NCBI GenBank assembly: GCA_015058015.1
Contig: SVDM01000004.1
Coordinates: forward strand, 1 to 64,000
Source of the DNA: Lachnospiraceae bacterium
Lineage (GTDB): Bacteria; Bacillota; Clostridia; Lachnospirales; Lachnospiraceae
Length of the DNA stretch: 64,000 nucleotides
Direction of reading: 5' to 3'
In this document: positions 43,039 to 54,487 of the stretch, one piece after another
Layout of the letters: every line of letters starts with the position of its first letter
Position numbering within the stretch: the first letter of the stretch is position 1
The notes under the pieces: model-generated
What the model was told of the DNA's origin: nothing
What the model saw: the letters and a program-made list of their open reading frames with translations, nothing else
The model's database searches: none
Translations under genes and position numbers: made by a program

Positions 43039-43100
43039 CAAGAGTGGATACACAGATTGAGGGGTATAATGGCTTCCCTCAATCAGATTGAGGGGTAGAC

Positions 43101-44129
43101 ATGAATCAGCTTGATGAGAGAAAGATGAAGATTCTTCAGGCCATAATCAGAACCTACATGGAGACTGGTGAGCCGGTAGGATCAAGAACAATTTCCAAGT
43201 ATTCGGATTTGAATTTAAGCTCTGCCACAATTCGTAACGAGATGTCAGACTTAGAGGAGATGGGATATATCATTCAGCCCCACACCTCCGCAGGACGTAT
43301 TCCTTCCGACAAGGGCTACAGATTATATGTAGACACCATGATGCTTGAGAAGGATAAAGAAGTCACCGAGATGAAGGAGCTTATGCTTGAGAAGACCGAG
43401 AAGATGGAGAAGATTCTCATGCAGGTGGCGAAACTCTTAGCCAACAATACCAACTATGCGGCTATGATATCCAGTCCTCAGATGAGAAGAAACCGTCTGA
43501 AATTTATCCAGTTATCCCAGGTGGATTCGGAACATATCTTAGCGGTTGTGGTATGCGAAGGTAATATTGTTAAGAACAAGGTTATCGCAGTAGAAGACGA
43601 GCTTGATAATGAAACCATATTAAAGCTTAATATTCTGCTTAATACCAACTTAAACGGACTTGCCATGGAAGAGATTAACTTAGCAACCATTGCAAGACTT
43701 AAGGAACAGGCAGGAATTCACACTCAGCTTCTTAATGATGTGCTTGACGCTGTGGCGGAGGCCATCGTGGGAGATGAGGATTTAGAGATATACACCAGTG
43801 GAGCCACCAACATATTTAAATATCCGGAACTTTCGGATTCCACCAAAGCCAAGGATATCCTCTCCACATTCGAAGAAAAACAGCAGCTGGTTGAACTTGT
43901 TAATTCCACCTTGGAGAATGAGTCGGAGACGGGAATTCAGGTTTATATCGGCGAAGAAACACCTATTCAGACCATGAAGGATTGCAGCGTTGTTACCGCA
44001 ACCTACGAGCTTGAGGAAGGTGTCCAGGGAACCATAGGAATCATAGGTCCTAAGCGAATGGATTATGAGAAAGTAGTGGCTAACCTGAAAACTTTGATGA
44101 ATAAGTTGGACGATGTATTTAAGAAGTAA
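43101..44129 (+). CDS. hrcA: Heat-inducible transcription repressor HrcA
   Basis: A 342-residue repressor. The winged helix at 1-70 includes YMETGEPVGSRTISK, LSSATIRNEMSDLEEMG and the conserved QPHTSAGRIPSDKGYR. A dimerisation/GAF-like region follows, with GTIGIIGPKRMDY near the end. It binds CIRCE immediately upstream, giving autoregulation, with GroE-dependent activity known for the family. ATG follows GAGGGG. Confidence 0.97.
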   Translation: MNQLDERKMKILQAIIRTYMETGEPVGSRTISKYSDLNLSSATIRNEMSDLEEMGYIIQPHTSAGRIPSDKGYRLYVDTMMLEKDKEVTEMKELMLEKTEKMEKILMQVAKLLANNTNYAAMISSPQMRRNRLKFIQLSQVDSEHILAVVVCEGNIVKNKVIAVEDELDNETILKLNILLNTNLNGLAMEEINLATIARLKEQAGIHTQLLNDVLDAVAEAIVGDEDLEIYTSGATNIFKYPELSDSTKAKDILSTFEEKQQLVELVNSTLENESETGIQVYIGEETPIQTMKDCSVVTATYELEEGVQGTIGIIGPKRMDYEKVVANLKTLMNKLDDVFKK

Positions 44130-44153
44130 TAAATAAGTGAAAGGATAATATAA

Positions 44154-44792
44154 ATGTCAGAGACTAATAAGGTTGAAGAAGCGATAAAGGCTGCCAAAGA
44201 GCAGGAAGAGGAAGCCAGAAAAAACGGCACCTTACCTGAGGAAGAAGTCGAAGAAACCGCTGAAGCACAAGAGACTGAAGACTTGGCAGAAGAAGAGCCT
44301 GACGGAGAAGTTCCGGAGGGAAGGGAAGGCTTCTTTAAGAACAAGAAGAAAAAAGATAAGAAAGATGAGCTGATTGAAGAATTAAAGGATAAGGTTACAC
44401 GTCAGATGGCCGAGTTCGAGAACTTCAGGAAGCGTACCGACAAGGAAAAGTCCCAGATGTTCGAGATAGGAGCAAAGGACATTATAGAAAAGATTCTGCC
44501 GGTACTTGATAATTTTGAAAGAGGTTTGGCAACCGCTACGGAAGAAGAAAAGGCTACGCCTTTTGTGGAAGGAATGGACAAGATATACAAACAACTTGTT
44601 ACCACCTTAGAGGATGCGGGAGTCAAAGAGATAGACTGTCTGGGTAAAGAATTCGATCCCGAACTTCACAATGCGGTTATGCATGAGGAGAACGAAGAAG
44701 CGGGAGAGAACATAATTACGGAAGTATTCCAAAAAGGATATACATATAAAGATACTGTAGTAAGACACAGCATGGTTAAAGTGGCAAATTAG
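44154..44792 (+). CDS. grpE: Nucleotide exchange factor GrpE
   Basis: A 212-residue co-chaperone that releases ADP from DnaK. A long acidic N-terminal tail (Glu-rich to about 60) precedes the coiled coil (LKDKVTRQMAEFENFRKRT). The beta-wing region has FVEGMDKIYKQLVTTLEDAGV and FDPELHNAVMHEE. It is 24 bp after hrcA and 35 bp before dnaK. Confidence 0.96.
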   Translation: MSETNKVEEAIKAAKEQEEEARKNGTLPEEEVEETAEAQETEDLAEEEPDGEVPEGREGFFKNKKKKDKKDELIEELKDKVTRQMAEFENFRKRTDKEKSQMFEIGAKDIIEKILPVLDNFERGLATATEEEKATPFVEGMDKIYKQLVTTLEDAGVKEIDCLGKEFDPELHNAVMHEENEEAGENIITEVFQKGYTYKDTVVRHSMVKVAN

Positions 44793-44797
44793 ATTAA

Positions 44798-46705
<1,908 letters not shown>

Positions 46706-46731
46706 TAAATAATTATATATAAATTAGCCAT

Positions 46732-46760
46732 GGGCTCAGGCAGACAGCTGCTTAGAGCCC
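46732..46760 (+). other. Hairpin between dnaK and dnaJ
   Basis: GGGCTC (46732-46737) pairs with GAGCCC (46755-46760), with inner AGGCAG/CTGCTT pairing. No T-run follows, so it may be a partial terminator or mRNA-processing site lowering dnaJ relative to dnaK. Confidence 0.6.
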
Positions 46761-46790
46761 TAGTGCAATTATTAGAGAGAGTAGATTATT

Positions 46791-47924
46791 ATGGCTGAAA
46801 GTAAGAGAGATTATTATGAAGTCTTGGGCGTAGACAAGAATGCCGATGACGCTACAATTAAAAAGGCATACAGACAACTGGCCAAGAAATACCATCCGGA
46901 TATGAACCCGGGAGACGCAGAGGCAGAGAAGAAGTTTAAAGAGGCTTCAGAAGCCTATGCGGTTCTCAGTGACCCGGACAAACGACGTCAGTACGACCAG
47001 TTCGGACATGCTGCCTTCGATGGCGCTGCCGGTGGCGGAGCAGGAGGATTTGATTTCTCCGGTATGGATATGGGTGATATCTTCGGTGACATCTTCGGAG
47101 ATTTATTCGGTGGCGGACGAAGAAGAAACGATGGTCCCATGAAGGGAGCCAACCTCCGGGCCCGTATTAGAATTACCTTTGAGGAAGCGGTGTTCGGATG
47201 TGAGAAGGAAATAGAGCTTACTTTAAAGGATGACTGTAAGACCTGTAACGGAACGGGAGCAAAGCCCGGTACATCCCCTGAGACCTGCCCCAAGTGCGGC
47301 GGTAAGGGACGTGTTATGTATACCCAGCAGTCTCTTTTTGGAACGGTTCAGAATGTTCAGACCTGTCCGGATTGTCACGGAACAGGTAAATTTGTCAGAG
47401 AGAAATGCCCGGATTGCCGGGGAACAGGCTATGTTGCGGCTAAGAAGAAGATTCTTGTTACTGTGCCGGCCGGTATTGACCAGGGACAGAGCATTCGTAT
47501 AAGAGATAAAGGTGAGCCCGGAACCAACGGTGGACCGAGAGGAGACCTTCTTGTGGAAGTGTCTATCTCAGATCATCCTATCTTCCAGAGACAGGATGTT
47601 AATATTTATTCCACGGCACCCATCAGTTTTGCCCAGGCAGTGCTGGGAGGAACCATTCGTATAGACACCGTTGACGGACAGGTAGAATATGATGTTAAGC
47701 CGGGAACCCAGACGGATACCAGAATAAGACTAAAAGGCAAAGGTGTTCCTTCCCTTAGAAATAAGAACTTAAGAGGCGACCACTACGTAACCCTTGTGGT
47801 TCAGGTACCCACTTCCCTGAATGGAGAAGCCAAGGAAGCCTTAAGACATTTTGATTCACTGACAGGTAATACTCTTTACGGACCTAACGGTGAACCCCCT
47901 AAGAAAAAGGGCTTGTTTAAGTAA
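46791..47924 (+). CDS. dnaJ: Co-chaperone DnaJ (Hsp40)
   Basis: A 377-residue type I J-protein. The J domain is at 1-70 with YHPDMNPG. Next are a Gly/Phe-rich region and four zinc-finger repeats ([32 protein letters not shown]), then the C-terminal substrate domains. It stimulates DnaK ATPase and delivers clients. Last gene of the CIRCE operon. Confidence 0.97.
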   Translation: MAESKRDYYEVLGVDKNADDATIKKAYRQLAKKYHPDMNPGDAEAEKKFKEASEAYAVLSDPDKRRQYDQFGHAAFDGAAGGGAGGFDFSGMDMGDIFGDIFGDLFGGGRRRNDGPMKGANLRARIRITFEEAVFGCEKEIELTLKDDCKTCNGTGAKPGTSPETCPKCGGKGRVMYTQQSLFGTVQNVQTCPDCHGTGKFVREKCPDCRGTGYVAAKKKILVTVPAGIDQGQSIRIRDKGEPGTNGGPRGDLLVEVSISDHPIFQRQDVNIYSTAPISFAQAVLGGTIRIDTVDGQVEYDVKPGTQTDTRIRLKGKGVPSLRNKNLRGDHYVTLVVQVPTSLNGEAKEALRHFDSLTGNTLYGPNGEPPKKKGLFK

Positions 47925-47981
47925 ATATTAAGATATGTTTTCATGTTTCGATTTTGACAGAATAGTGAAAATGTAATATAA

Positions 47982-48014
47982 ATATAAGGACATGCGTTAC
48001 GCATGTCCTTATAT
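47982..48014 (+). terminator. Hairpin ending the heat-shock operon
   Basis: ATATAAGGACATGCG (47982-47996) pairs perfectly with CGCATGTCCTTATAT (48000-48014) around TTA. Only weakly T-rich afterwards. The symmetrical stem may serve either strand. Confidence 0.7.
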
Positions 48015-48036
48015 TGTGTTATGAATGGAGAACATA

Positions 48037-49458
48037 ATGAAGACGAAAACAGGTACAGCAAATGAGAAGAAGAAAGAAATATTATTTCTCATTTGTGTCT
48101 TTCTATTTTTTTTAATATGGATGTTTATTCAGCCCTTTCATGTTGCACCGGATGAATCCATGAGATTCGATATTCCTATGTATATATATAATCACGGGAC
48201 TTTGCCGGTAGGGGATGACCCTGAGTTAATCGGGAATCTATGGGGCTTGTCATATGCGTTTTTCCCTATCCTTTCATACATGATAAGCGCTTTTTTTATG
48301 AAGATAGTAGCGGTATTTAGTACTGATTTCATGTCCCTTTTAATGGCGGCGAGATTTACCAGTGTAGTATTCGGAACAGGAACGGCCTATTTGTCCATAA
48401 AGGTTGGGAAGAAACTATTTGGGAATAAACTTGGATGGCTATTTGCTGTGGTGGTTACTCTGCTTCCTCAGAATGTTTTCATAGCTACGTATGTTAATAA
48501 TGATGCCATGGCTATATTCTCCACAGCGCTTATAGTTTACTTCTGGATAAGAGGAGTGGAGACCCGCTGGAACATTAAATCCTGTATAGGCCTGGCAGTG
48601 GCTATATCTATTTGTGCGTTATCATATTATAACGCTTATGGATTTATACTTTGCAGCATAATTATATATTTTGCCACCTACTTTTTGTGTTACAAGAATA
48701 AGGAGGAGTTCCCTCTTAAGACTTTCCTTGCAAGGGGATTCCTTATTGTAGGCATCGTTTTGATACTTGCAGGATGGTGGTTTGTCAGAAGTGCAATACT
48801 TTATAATGGGGACTTTCTGGGTATGAAGGCCATGGATATTTGTGCTGAAGCAAATGCTGCTCCGGGAATTAAACCTTCAGAGCACCCCACACCTTTAAGC
48901 AAGGGAATGTCATTTGTGGGAATGCTCTTTGGAACCAACTGGGTTATCGTTACGGTGGCAAGTTTTATTGGTTGTTTTGGAGGCATGAATCTTTGGATGC
49001 CGCACTGGATGTACGTTGTATATGGTTTGTTCTTCTTCGTGGCGCTTCTTGCATGTGTGACACTGGGAAGAAAAGTATTTCGTTTAAGGGATAAAGATAG
49101 CAGGAAGTTTTGTGATAAAGGTATCCTGGTATGGATACTTATATTGGCGGCAATCATACCTATATTACTTAGTATGTATAATTCCTATGCTTCGGACTAC
49201 CAGCCCCAGGGAAGATATGTCTTGCCAATGGTATTTCCTTTCGGGTTCTTTGTGACATGGGGAGCGGGAAAACTGGTAGAGCGCTTTAGCGGAAACCGGA
49301 TTGTGATAAGCTCCGATGAACCGGAAGCTATATTCCCGGTTACGGTTGACAAGAAGTCAGACAGAATTATAAAAATAATTATGGGGACGTACATTGTATT
49401 GTGCATTTTGGGTTATGTCACCACCATGGTTCCACATTATCTTTTGAATTTGAGCTAA
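48037..49458 (+). CDS. Multi-pass membrane protein, DUF2142/GT-C glycosyltransferase-like
   Basis: About 473 residues with roughly eleven hydrophobic segments. After TM1 there is PFHVAPDESMRFDIPMYIYNHG, where the acidic DE pair in the first extracellular loop matches the catalytic-loop position of GT-C enzymes (PMT/ArnT-like, DUF2142). A late SDYQPQGRYVLPMVFP segment is also typical. Probably moves a sugar from a lipid-phospho-sugar donor onto a surface polymer; neither donor nor acceptor is known. ATG at 48037 has GGAG 6 bp upstream; ATG at 48025 is an alternative. It stands alone between two hairpins. Confidence 0.75.
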   Translation: MKTKTGTANEKKKEILFLICVFLFFLIWMFIQPFHVAPDESMRFDIPMYIYNHGTLPVGDDPELIGNLWGLSYAFFPILSYMISAFFMKIVAVFSTDFMSLLMAARFTSVVFGTGTAYLSIKVGKKLFGNKLGWLFAVVVTLLPQNVFIATYVNNDAMAIFSTALIVYFWIRGVETRWNIKSCIGLAVAISICALSYYNAYGFILCSIIIYFATYFLCYKNKEEFPLKTFLARGFLIVGIVLILAGWWFVRSAILYNGDFLGMKAMDICAEANAAPGIKPSEHPTPLSKGMSFVGMLFGTNWVIVTVASFIGCFGGMNLWMPHWMYVVYGLFFFVALLACVTLGRKVFRLRDKDSRKFCDKGILVWILILAAIIPILLSMYNSYASDYQPQGRYVLPMVFPFGFFVTWGAGKLVERFSGNRIVISSDEPEAIFPVTVDKKSDRIIKIIMGTYIVLCILGYVTTMVPHYLLNLS

Positions 49459-49487
49459 AAGAATAGAAAATGTATTAAATAATAGTA

Positions 49488-49537
49488 AAAATGACCTAAA
49501 GCGTTGTGCCGTCTGGCTTTCGTGAGGGTCATTTTTT
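49488..49537 (+). terminator. Terminator after the GT-C-like gene
   Basis: AAAATGACC (49488-49496) pairs with GGTCATTTT (49527-49535) and continues in T. The 30-nt loop is long. Confidence 0.65.
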
Positions 49538-49539
49538 GG

Positions 49540-49568
49540 TTGCATTGAAACACTATATATTGTATAAT
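49540..49568 (+). promoter_or_regulatory. Promoter for the J-domain gene
   Basis: TTGCAT (49540-49545), 17 bp, TATAAT (49563-49568). Confidence 0.6.
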
Positions 49569-49639
49569 CTAATCGTAGGAAAAGTGAACAAGCACTATAT
49601 ATGGTTTGCCAGACCGCATTTTAAGGGGGATAGAGACAG

Positions 49640-50155
49640 ATGGCGCAAGTAATATACGCGGATGATGCTTTTCATCCGGTAGATGTGGAACTAGAGGAGC
49701 GCTATATATCTGAATCTGAGCGTCTTAAGAAAGAAAGAAAGGAGCTTTTAGACGAGAGACGCAAGCTAAAAAAAGACAAGATAGAACTTGAAAAACAGCT
49801 TTCAGAATATGCAGTACGAAAAAAGCTGGATGAGAAGATGATGAGTTCTCAAAAGCAGCTTTTTGAGAAGAAATTTAAGATACTGGAATTGGAATTACAG
49901 AAACTTGCTGAAGAAAAAGCGAGACTGGAGAAAGAAAAGAACTTCTATAAAGCAGTTAATGATAACCTTGAAGGGGAGAAGAATACAGACCCCGCAGAGG
50001 TAAGAATGTTGTTTCGGGGAATTGATAACTTGAAGGATCTGAAGAAAAGATACAAAGAGTTAATCAAGATATTCCATCCTGACAACGTAAACGGAGACAC
50101 ATCAGTGCTCCAGGAGATTAATCGTCAATTCGACGAACTGAAAAGTAAATATTGA
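49640..50155 (+). CDS. Coiled-coil protein with C-terminal J-like domain
   Basis: A 171-residue protein. Residues about 20-110 are a highly charged coiled coil. The last ~45 residues resemble J-domain helices II and III with an HPD motif (YKELIKIFHPDNVNGDTSVLQEINRQFDEL). Unlike DnaJ, the J-like part is at the C-terminus and no zinc or substrate domain is present. It could recruit DnaK to a specific complex, or the HPD could be a remnant. ATG follows AAGGGGGAT. It has its own promoter and terminator. Confidence 0.8.
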   Translation: MAQVIYADDAFHPVDVELEERYISESERLKKERKELLDERRKLKKDKIELEKQLSEYAVRKKLDEKMMSSQKQLFEKKFKILELELQKLAEEKARLEKEKNFYKAVNDNLEGEKNTDPAEVRMLFRGIDNLKDLKKRYKELIKIFHPDNVNGDTSVLQEINRQFDELKSKY

Positions 50156-50197
50156 TACTGTAACGACACTTCCTTGTCGAAATTTCCGATTATCCTA

Positions 50198-50243
50198 AGC
50201 GAGAGACCGGGTGGCTGTACATGCCGCTCGGTTTCTCGTTTTT
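50198..50243 (+). terminator. Terminator after the J-domain gene
   Basis: AGCGAGAGACCGGGTGGC (about 50198-50215) pairs with GCCGCTCGGTTTCTCGTT (50223-50240), with G:T and a few mismatches, then TTT. Confidence 0.8.
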
Positions 50244-50249
50244 AATTTA

Positions 50250-50263
50250 CGTCCCCGTGACTC
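50250..50263 (+). repeat. Solo REP-like half-site
   Basis: CGTCCCCGTGACTC matches the right terminus of structured elements A and C (CCCCGTGRCTY after AGAACC). No partner half or core is seen here. It abuts the preceding terminator. Confidence 0.5.
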
Positions 50264-50347
50264 ACGGATTTGTCAAATGGGGCAAATTGTGATAATCTAT
50301 CAAGAGTTAAAATGCAGACCATACTTTAAACTAACGGAGAGTACGTT

Positions 50348-51355
50348 ATGGAATGGAACAAGTATACCATCAAGACTTTGACAACTGCAGAGGATGCCAT
50401 TAGCGGAATGCTTATGGAGCTTGGAATATACGGTGTTGAGATAGAAGATAATATCCCCATATCCGAAGAAGATAAAAAGACCATGTTTATAGACATCCTG
50501 CCGGAACTGCCAATAGATGACGGAACAGCTTATATCAGCTTCTATTTGGAAGAAGGAGAAAAGGAACGCGAAACCGTTGAGGCAGTTAAAGCGGGGCTTA
50601 CCCGTCTAAGGGAATTCGTGGACATCGGTGAATGGGAGATAGTAACATCCTCCACCAAGGAGGAGGACTGGATTAACAACTGGAAGGAATTCTTCAAGCC
50701 CTTTACCGTGGACAATATAGTAATAAAGCCCACCTGGGAGAACCTTGATGAGGACAATATCATAGACATCACCAAGAATGATAAGACAGACAGAGAGTCC
50801 ATGGATGATGCCTGCAAAGAAAGAATAGTAATAGAGATAGACCCGGGAACCGCCTTTGGAACGGGAAGACATGAAACCACCAGACTGTGTATGGGCCAGC
50901 TTCGAAAGTATATTAAGGCCGGAATGAGGGTTCTTGATGCCGGAGCAGGAAGCGGAGTATTATCAATAGTTGCAGAAAAGCTTGGGGCCGGCTTTGTATT
51001 CGGTACAGACATTGACCCCATAGCTGTTGAAGCGGCGGAGAGAAACCTTATACTTAACGGAATTGATAAAAGTCGCTTTACCATGACAAGGGGCAATCTT
51101 ATAGATGACGCAGACCTTCGAAAGCGTGCAGGAGAAGGAAGCTTTGATTTGGTAGTTGCCAATATCTTAGCGGATGTTATAATCCCCATGTCGAAGGTTA
51201 TTCCTTCCCTTTTGAAGAAGGATGGAGTATTTATATCTTCCGGTATCATTAACACCAAGGAGACGGAAGTAAAAGCGGCTATTGAAGAAGCCGGTTTTAA
51301 GATATTAGACATAGTACATCTTAATGAGTGGGTTGCCATAATAGCCACCCTTTAA
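50348..51355 (+). CDS. prmA: Ribosomal protein L11 methyltransferase PrmA
   Basis: A 335-residue enzyme that trimethylates L11. The N-terminal substrate domain begins WNKYTIKTLTTAEDAISGML. The SAM domain has DPGTAFGTGRHETTRLC, VLDAGAGSGVLSI and VVANILADVI, all diagnostic. A possible promoter TTGTCA with TGT-GATAAT lies at 50270-50296 (short spacer). Followed 13 bp later by rsmE; prmA-rsmE adjacency is common in Firmicutes. Confidence 0.95.
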   Translation: MEWNKYTIKTLTTAEDAISGMLMELGIYGVEIEDNIPISEEDKKTMFIDILPELPIDDGTAYISFYLEEGEKERETVEAVKAGLTRLREFVDIGEWEIVTSSTKEEDWINNWKEFFKPFTVDNIVIKPTWENLDEDNIIDITKNDKTDRESMDDACKERIVIEIDPGTAFGTGRHETTRLCMGQLRKYIKAGMRVLDAGAGSGVLSIVAEKLGAGFVFGTDIDPIAVEAAERNLILNGIDKSRFTMTRGNLIDDADLRKRAGEGSFDLVVANILADVIIPMSKVIPSLLKKDGVFISSGIINTKETEVKAAIEEAGFKILDIVHLNEWVAIIATL

Positions 51356-51368
51356 AGAGGTAACGTAA

Positions 51369-52106
51369 ATGTTTCAATTTTTCGTAGAGCCCCATCAGGT
51401 GGGGACAGAAAAAATCACCATTACAGGTCCTGATGTTAATCATATTAAAAATGTCCTTCGCATGAAGCCGGGAACCAAGGTTCGCATAAGCAATAAGGAA
51501 GATAAGGACTATATCTGCCATATTACCGAGTTGTCAGATGAAGAGATAATCGCTGTAATCGATGACGTTGATACGGCAGGTACAGAACTTCCTGCAGATA
51601 TTGTGCTCTTTCAAGGCCTTCCCAAGGGGGACAAGATGGAGACAGTTATTCAGAAGAACGTGGAGTTGGGAGTTAAAAGAATCGTCCCCGTTGCCATGAG
51701 CAGAAGCATAGTAAAGCTGGATGCTAAGAAGGCGAAGGCCAAGGTTGAACGTTGGCAGCGCATTGCAGAAAGCGCAGCCAAGCAATCAAAGCGAATGATT
51801 ATTCCTGAGATTTCTCCTGTTGCCACATTTAAAGAAGCTATAGATGAGATGGCAGACATGGATATTATCCTCTTTCCTTATGAGAATGCTGAAGGAATGA
51901 CGGATACAAGAGCCGCCATAGAAACAATTAATAAGGGCGACAGAGTTGCTATATTTATTGGGCCTGAGGGGGGATTTGAACCTGAAGAGGTCTCGAAGGC
52001 TACAGAGGCCGGAGCAAAGGTTATATCCTTAGGTAAGAGAATTCTTCGTACCGAGACTGCGGGAATGGCCCTTATGTCTATGATTATGTACAGACTTGAA
52101 GATTAG
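51369..52106 (+). CDS. rsmE: 16S rRNA (uracil1498-N3)-methyltransferase RsmE
   Basis: A 245-residue SPOUT methyltransferase with an N-terminal PUA-like domain (DVNHIKNVLRMKPG). The knot motif is IFIGPEGGFEPEEV, then SLGKRILRTETAGM. The QGLPKGDKMETVIQKNVELGV helix region is characteristic. It is 13 bp after prmA and 11 bp before the desulfurase start. Confidence 0.95.
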   Translation: MFQFFVEPHQVGTEKITITGPDVNHIKNVLRMKPGTKVRISNKEDKDYICHITELSDEEIIAVIDDVDTAGTELPADIVLFQGLPKGDKMETVIQKNVELGVKRIVPVAMSRSIVKLDAKKAKAKVERWQRIAESAAKQSKRMIIPEISPVATFKEAIDEMADMDIILFPYENAEGMTDTRAAIETINKGDRVAIFIGPEGGFEPEEVSKATEAGAKVISLGKRILRTETAGMALMSMIMYRLED

Positions 52107-52117
52107 GAGTTTTGCAA

Positions 52118-53272
52118 GTGGAGTGTTATTTAGATAACTCGGCAACAACAAGATGCCATGAAAAGGTAAAAGATATAATGGTGAAGGCCCTCACAGGGGA
52201 CTTCGGCAATCCTTCTTCCATGCACATGAAGGGCGTGGAGGCAGAAGCGTATGTTAAGGATGCAAAAAAGACCATTTCAAACATTCTAAAGGTTAACGAG
52301 AAAGAAATTCTGTTTACCAGTGGTGGAACAGAAAGTGATAACTGGGCTTTGATTGGAGCTGCGGAAGCCAATAAACGCAGTGGAAAGCACATTATTACCA
52401 CGGTATATGAGCATCCTGCCATCTTGAATACCTGCGCCTATCTTGAAGAGCAGGGGTATGACCTGACCTATATCCCTGTGGATTCAAAGGGAATCGTTGA
52501 TACAGGCGCCTTACAGGATGCCCTAAGAGAAGATACCATTCTCGTATCCATGATGTATGTCAACAATGAGATCGGAGCGGTACTTCCCGTGGAGGAAGTA
52601 TCGAAGATAATAAAGGACTATAACAAGAATATTCTCTTTCATGTGGACGCGGTCCAGGGATTTGGTAAGTATAGGATTTACCCAAAGAAGGCGGGGATTG
52701 ATATGCTCTCAGTATCAGGGCATAAGATTCACGGGCCCAAGGGAATAGGTTTTTTATACATAGACAGTAAGGTTAAGATTAAGCCTATTATATTCGGAGG
52801 CGGCCAGCAAGGGGGAATGCGATCCGGAACCGACAATGTCCCGGGTATCGCAGGAATTGGCGCGGCTGCGGCAGAGTGTTACCATAATTTTGAGGCAAAG
52901 ATTGACAAGCTTTATGAGTTGAAGGAATTCTTTGTATCAGGAATCAAAGAACTGGAAGGAACCACCCTTAACGGACCAGAGGGAAGAGAAGGGGCTCCTC
53001 ACATAGTAAGTGTAAGCTTTGAAGGCATAAGAAGTGAAGTCCTGCTCCACGCCTTAGAGGACAAGGGAATCTACGTATCGGCAGGTTCCGCTTGTGCTTC
53101 CAATAAGCCGGCAGTAAGCAAGACATTGAAGGCTATAGGAGTAAAGAAGGACCTTCTTGATTCAACCATCAGATTCAGTTTTTGCGAAGATACCACAAGG
53201 GAAGAGTTGGGATATACCTTAGAACAGTTAAAGGAGATACTTCCCCTTCTTCGAAAATACTCAAGACGTTAG
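52118..53272 (+). CDS. Cysteine desulfurase (NifS/IscS family)
   Basis: A 384-residue PLP enzyme. YLDNSATT opens the fold. PLP-Lys is in SVSGHKIHGPKG, and the catalytic Cys is in VSAGSACASNKP. It probably supplies persulfide to ThiI, encoded directly downstream, for 4-thiouridine in tRNA, by analogy with NifZ-ThiI pairs in Bacillus. GTG at 52118 lies 8 bp after AGGAG; the in-frame TTG at 52112 is too close. Confidence 0.93.
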   Translation: MECYLDNSATTRCHEKVKDIMVKALTGDFGNPSSMHMKGVEAEAYVKDAKKTISNILKVNEKEILFTSGGTESDNWALIGAAEANKRSGKHIITTVYEHPAILNTCAYLEEQGYDLTYIPVDSKGIVDTGALQDALREDTILVSMMYVNNEIGAVLPVEEVSKIIKDYNKNILFHVDAVQGFGKYRIYPKKAGIDMLSVSGHKIHGPKGIGFLYIDSKVKIKPIIFGGGQQGGMRSGTDNVPGIAGIGAAAAECYHNFEAKIDKLYELKEFFVSGIKELEGTTLNGPEGREGAPHIVSVSFEGIRSEVLLHALEDKGIYVSAGSACASNKPAVSKTLKAIGVKKDLLDSTIRFSFCEDTTREELGYTLEQLKEILPLLRKYSRR

Positions 53273-53298
53273 ATTAAAATATCAGACTGGAGGATGCA

Positions 53299-54486
53299 AT
53301 GTTTACAGCATTTTTAATAAAATACGGAGAAATCGGCATAAAGGGTAAGAACCGTTACCTCTTTGAGGAGGCTCTGGTTAACCAGATAAAGTATGCCCTT
53401 GCCAGAGTATCCGGAGAATTTGAAGTAACCAATGAGCAGGGAAGAGTATATGTAGAAGCCTTATCAGACTTCGACTATGACGAAACGGTAGAAGCTATGC
53501 AGAAGGTCTTCGGTATCGTAGGCATCTGTCCGGTGGTTCATGTAGAAGATGAGGGACCGGAGGCTTTGGGTGATGCTATAGTAGACTATATGAACAAGGT
53601 ATACCCGAATTGCAGTAAGACTTTCAAGGTCAATGCAAGAAGAGCCAGAAAGAATTACCCCATGAATTCCATGGAGATAAATGCTTTCTTAGGAGAGAAG
53701 ATATTAGCCTGTAATCCGGACATGAAGGTTGACGTTCATAAGCCGGATATCATGTTAAACGTTGAGATAAGACAAAAGATTTACATATATTCTGAGATAA
53801 TCAAGGGACCCGGAGGAATGCCTGTGGGAACCAACGGCAAAGGAATGCTCCTTCTATCCGGTGGAATCGACAGTCCTGTGGCAGGATATATGGTGGCAAA
53901 GCGCGGTGTTAAGATTGACGCCGTATATTTCCATGCACCCCCATACACCAGTGAGAGGGCCAAGCAAAAGGTTGTAGACCTGGCAAGAAAGGTATCGCAG
54001 TATTCCGGTACCATACACTTGAAGGTAGTTAATTTCACGGATATTCAGCTTTATATCTATGACAAATGCCCCCATGACGAACTTACCATCATTATGCGCC
54101 GCTACATGATGCGCATTGCGGAGCATTTTGCCCGTGAGAACGGCTGTATGGGACTTATTACGGGTGAGAGCATTGGCCAGGTGGCCAGTCAGACTATGCA
54201 GAGTCTTCTCACCACCAATGCAGTATGTACCTTGCCGGTATATCGTCCCCTTATTGCCTTTGATAAGCAGGAAATTATTGAGGTCGCAGAGCGAATTGAC
54301 ACCTATGAGACATCCATTCTGCCCTTTGAGGATTGCTGTACTATATTTGTGGCAAAGCATCCCGTGACAAAGCCTGTGTTAGAGCGTATTGAAAAGAGCG
54401 AATTAAAGCTTACTGAGGATATAGACAGACTGGTGAAGGAAGCTATAGATACCACAGAGACCATTATCGTTCGAGCAACGGAATGA
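53299..54486 (+). CDS. thiI: tRNA 4-thiouridine synthase ThiI
   Basis: A 395-residue enzyme. An N-terminal ferredoxin-like and THUMP domain (YGEIGIKGKNR start) is followed by the PP-loop LLLSGGIDSPVAG that adenylates U8 of tRNA, then FEDCCTIF near the end. There is no rhodanese extension, as in other Firmicutes, so the upstream desulfurase is the likely sulfur donor. Last gene of the prmA operon. Confidence 0.95.
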   Translation: MFTAFLIKYGEIGIKGKNRYLFEEALVNQIKYALARVSGEFEVTNEQGRVYVEALSDFDYDETVEAMQKVFGIVGICPVVHVEDEGPEALGDAIVDYMNKVYPNCSKTFKVNARRARKNYPMNSMEINAFLGEKILACNPDMKVDVHKPDIMLNVEIRQKIYIYSEIIKGPGGMPVGTNGKGMLLLSGGIDSPVAGYMVAKRGVKIDAVYFHAPPYTSERAKQKVVDLARKVSQYSGTIHLKVVNFTDIQLYIYDKCPHDELTIIMRRYMMRIAEHFARENGCMGLITGESIGQVASQTMQSLLTTNAVCTLPVYRPLIAFDKQEIIEVAERIDTYETSILPFEDCCTIFVAKHPVTKPVLERIEKSELKLTEDIDRLVKEAIDTTETIIVRATE

Positions 54487-54487
54487 T

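Larger units (their letters stand above)
42776..43100 (+). other. Gap with a long imperfect hairpin, then the hrcA control region
   Basis: No gene. The arm at 42816-42844 pairs with 42877-42905 over about 29 positions with a few mismatches and G:T pairs; both arms contain GGAGCG/CGCTCC and TTTCGAGAC/GTCTCGAAA. The 32-nt loop has its own GTCC/GGAC pair. A GTTTTT tract follows shortly after, so it can serve as the terminator of the lipoprotein gene, but it is much longer than needed. Confidence 0.75.

Noticed and set aside
50542-51348. 268-codon minus-strand open frame opposite prmA
   Set aside because: A shadow of the conserved prmA frame, with no family signature.
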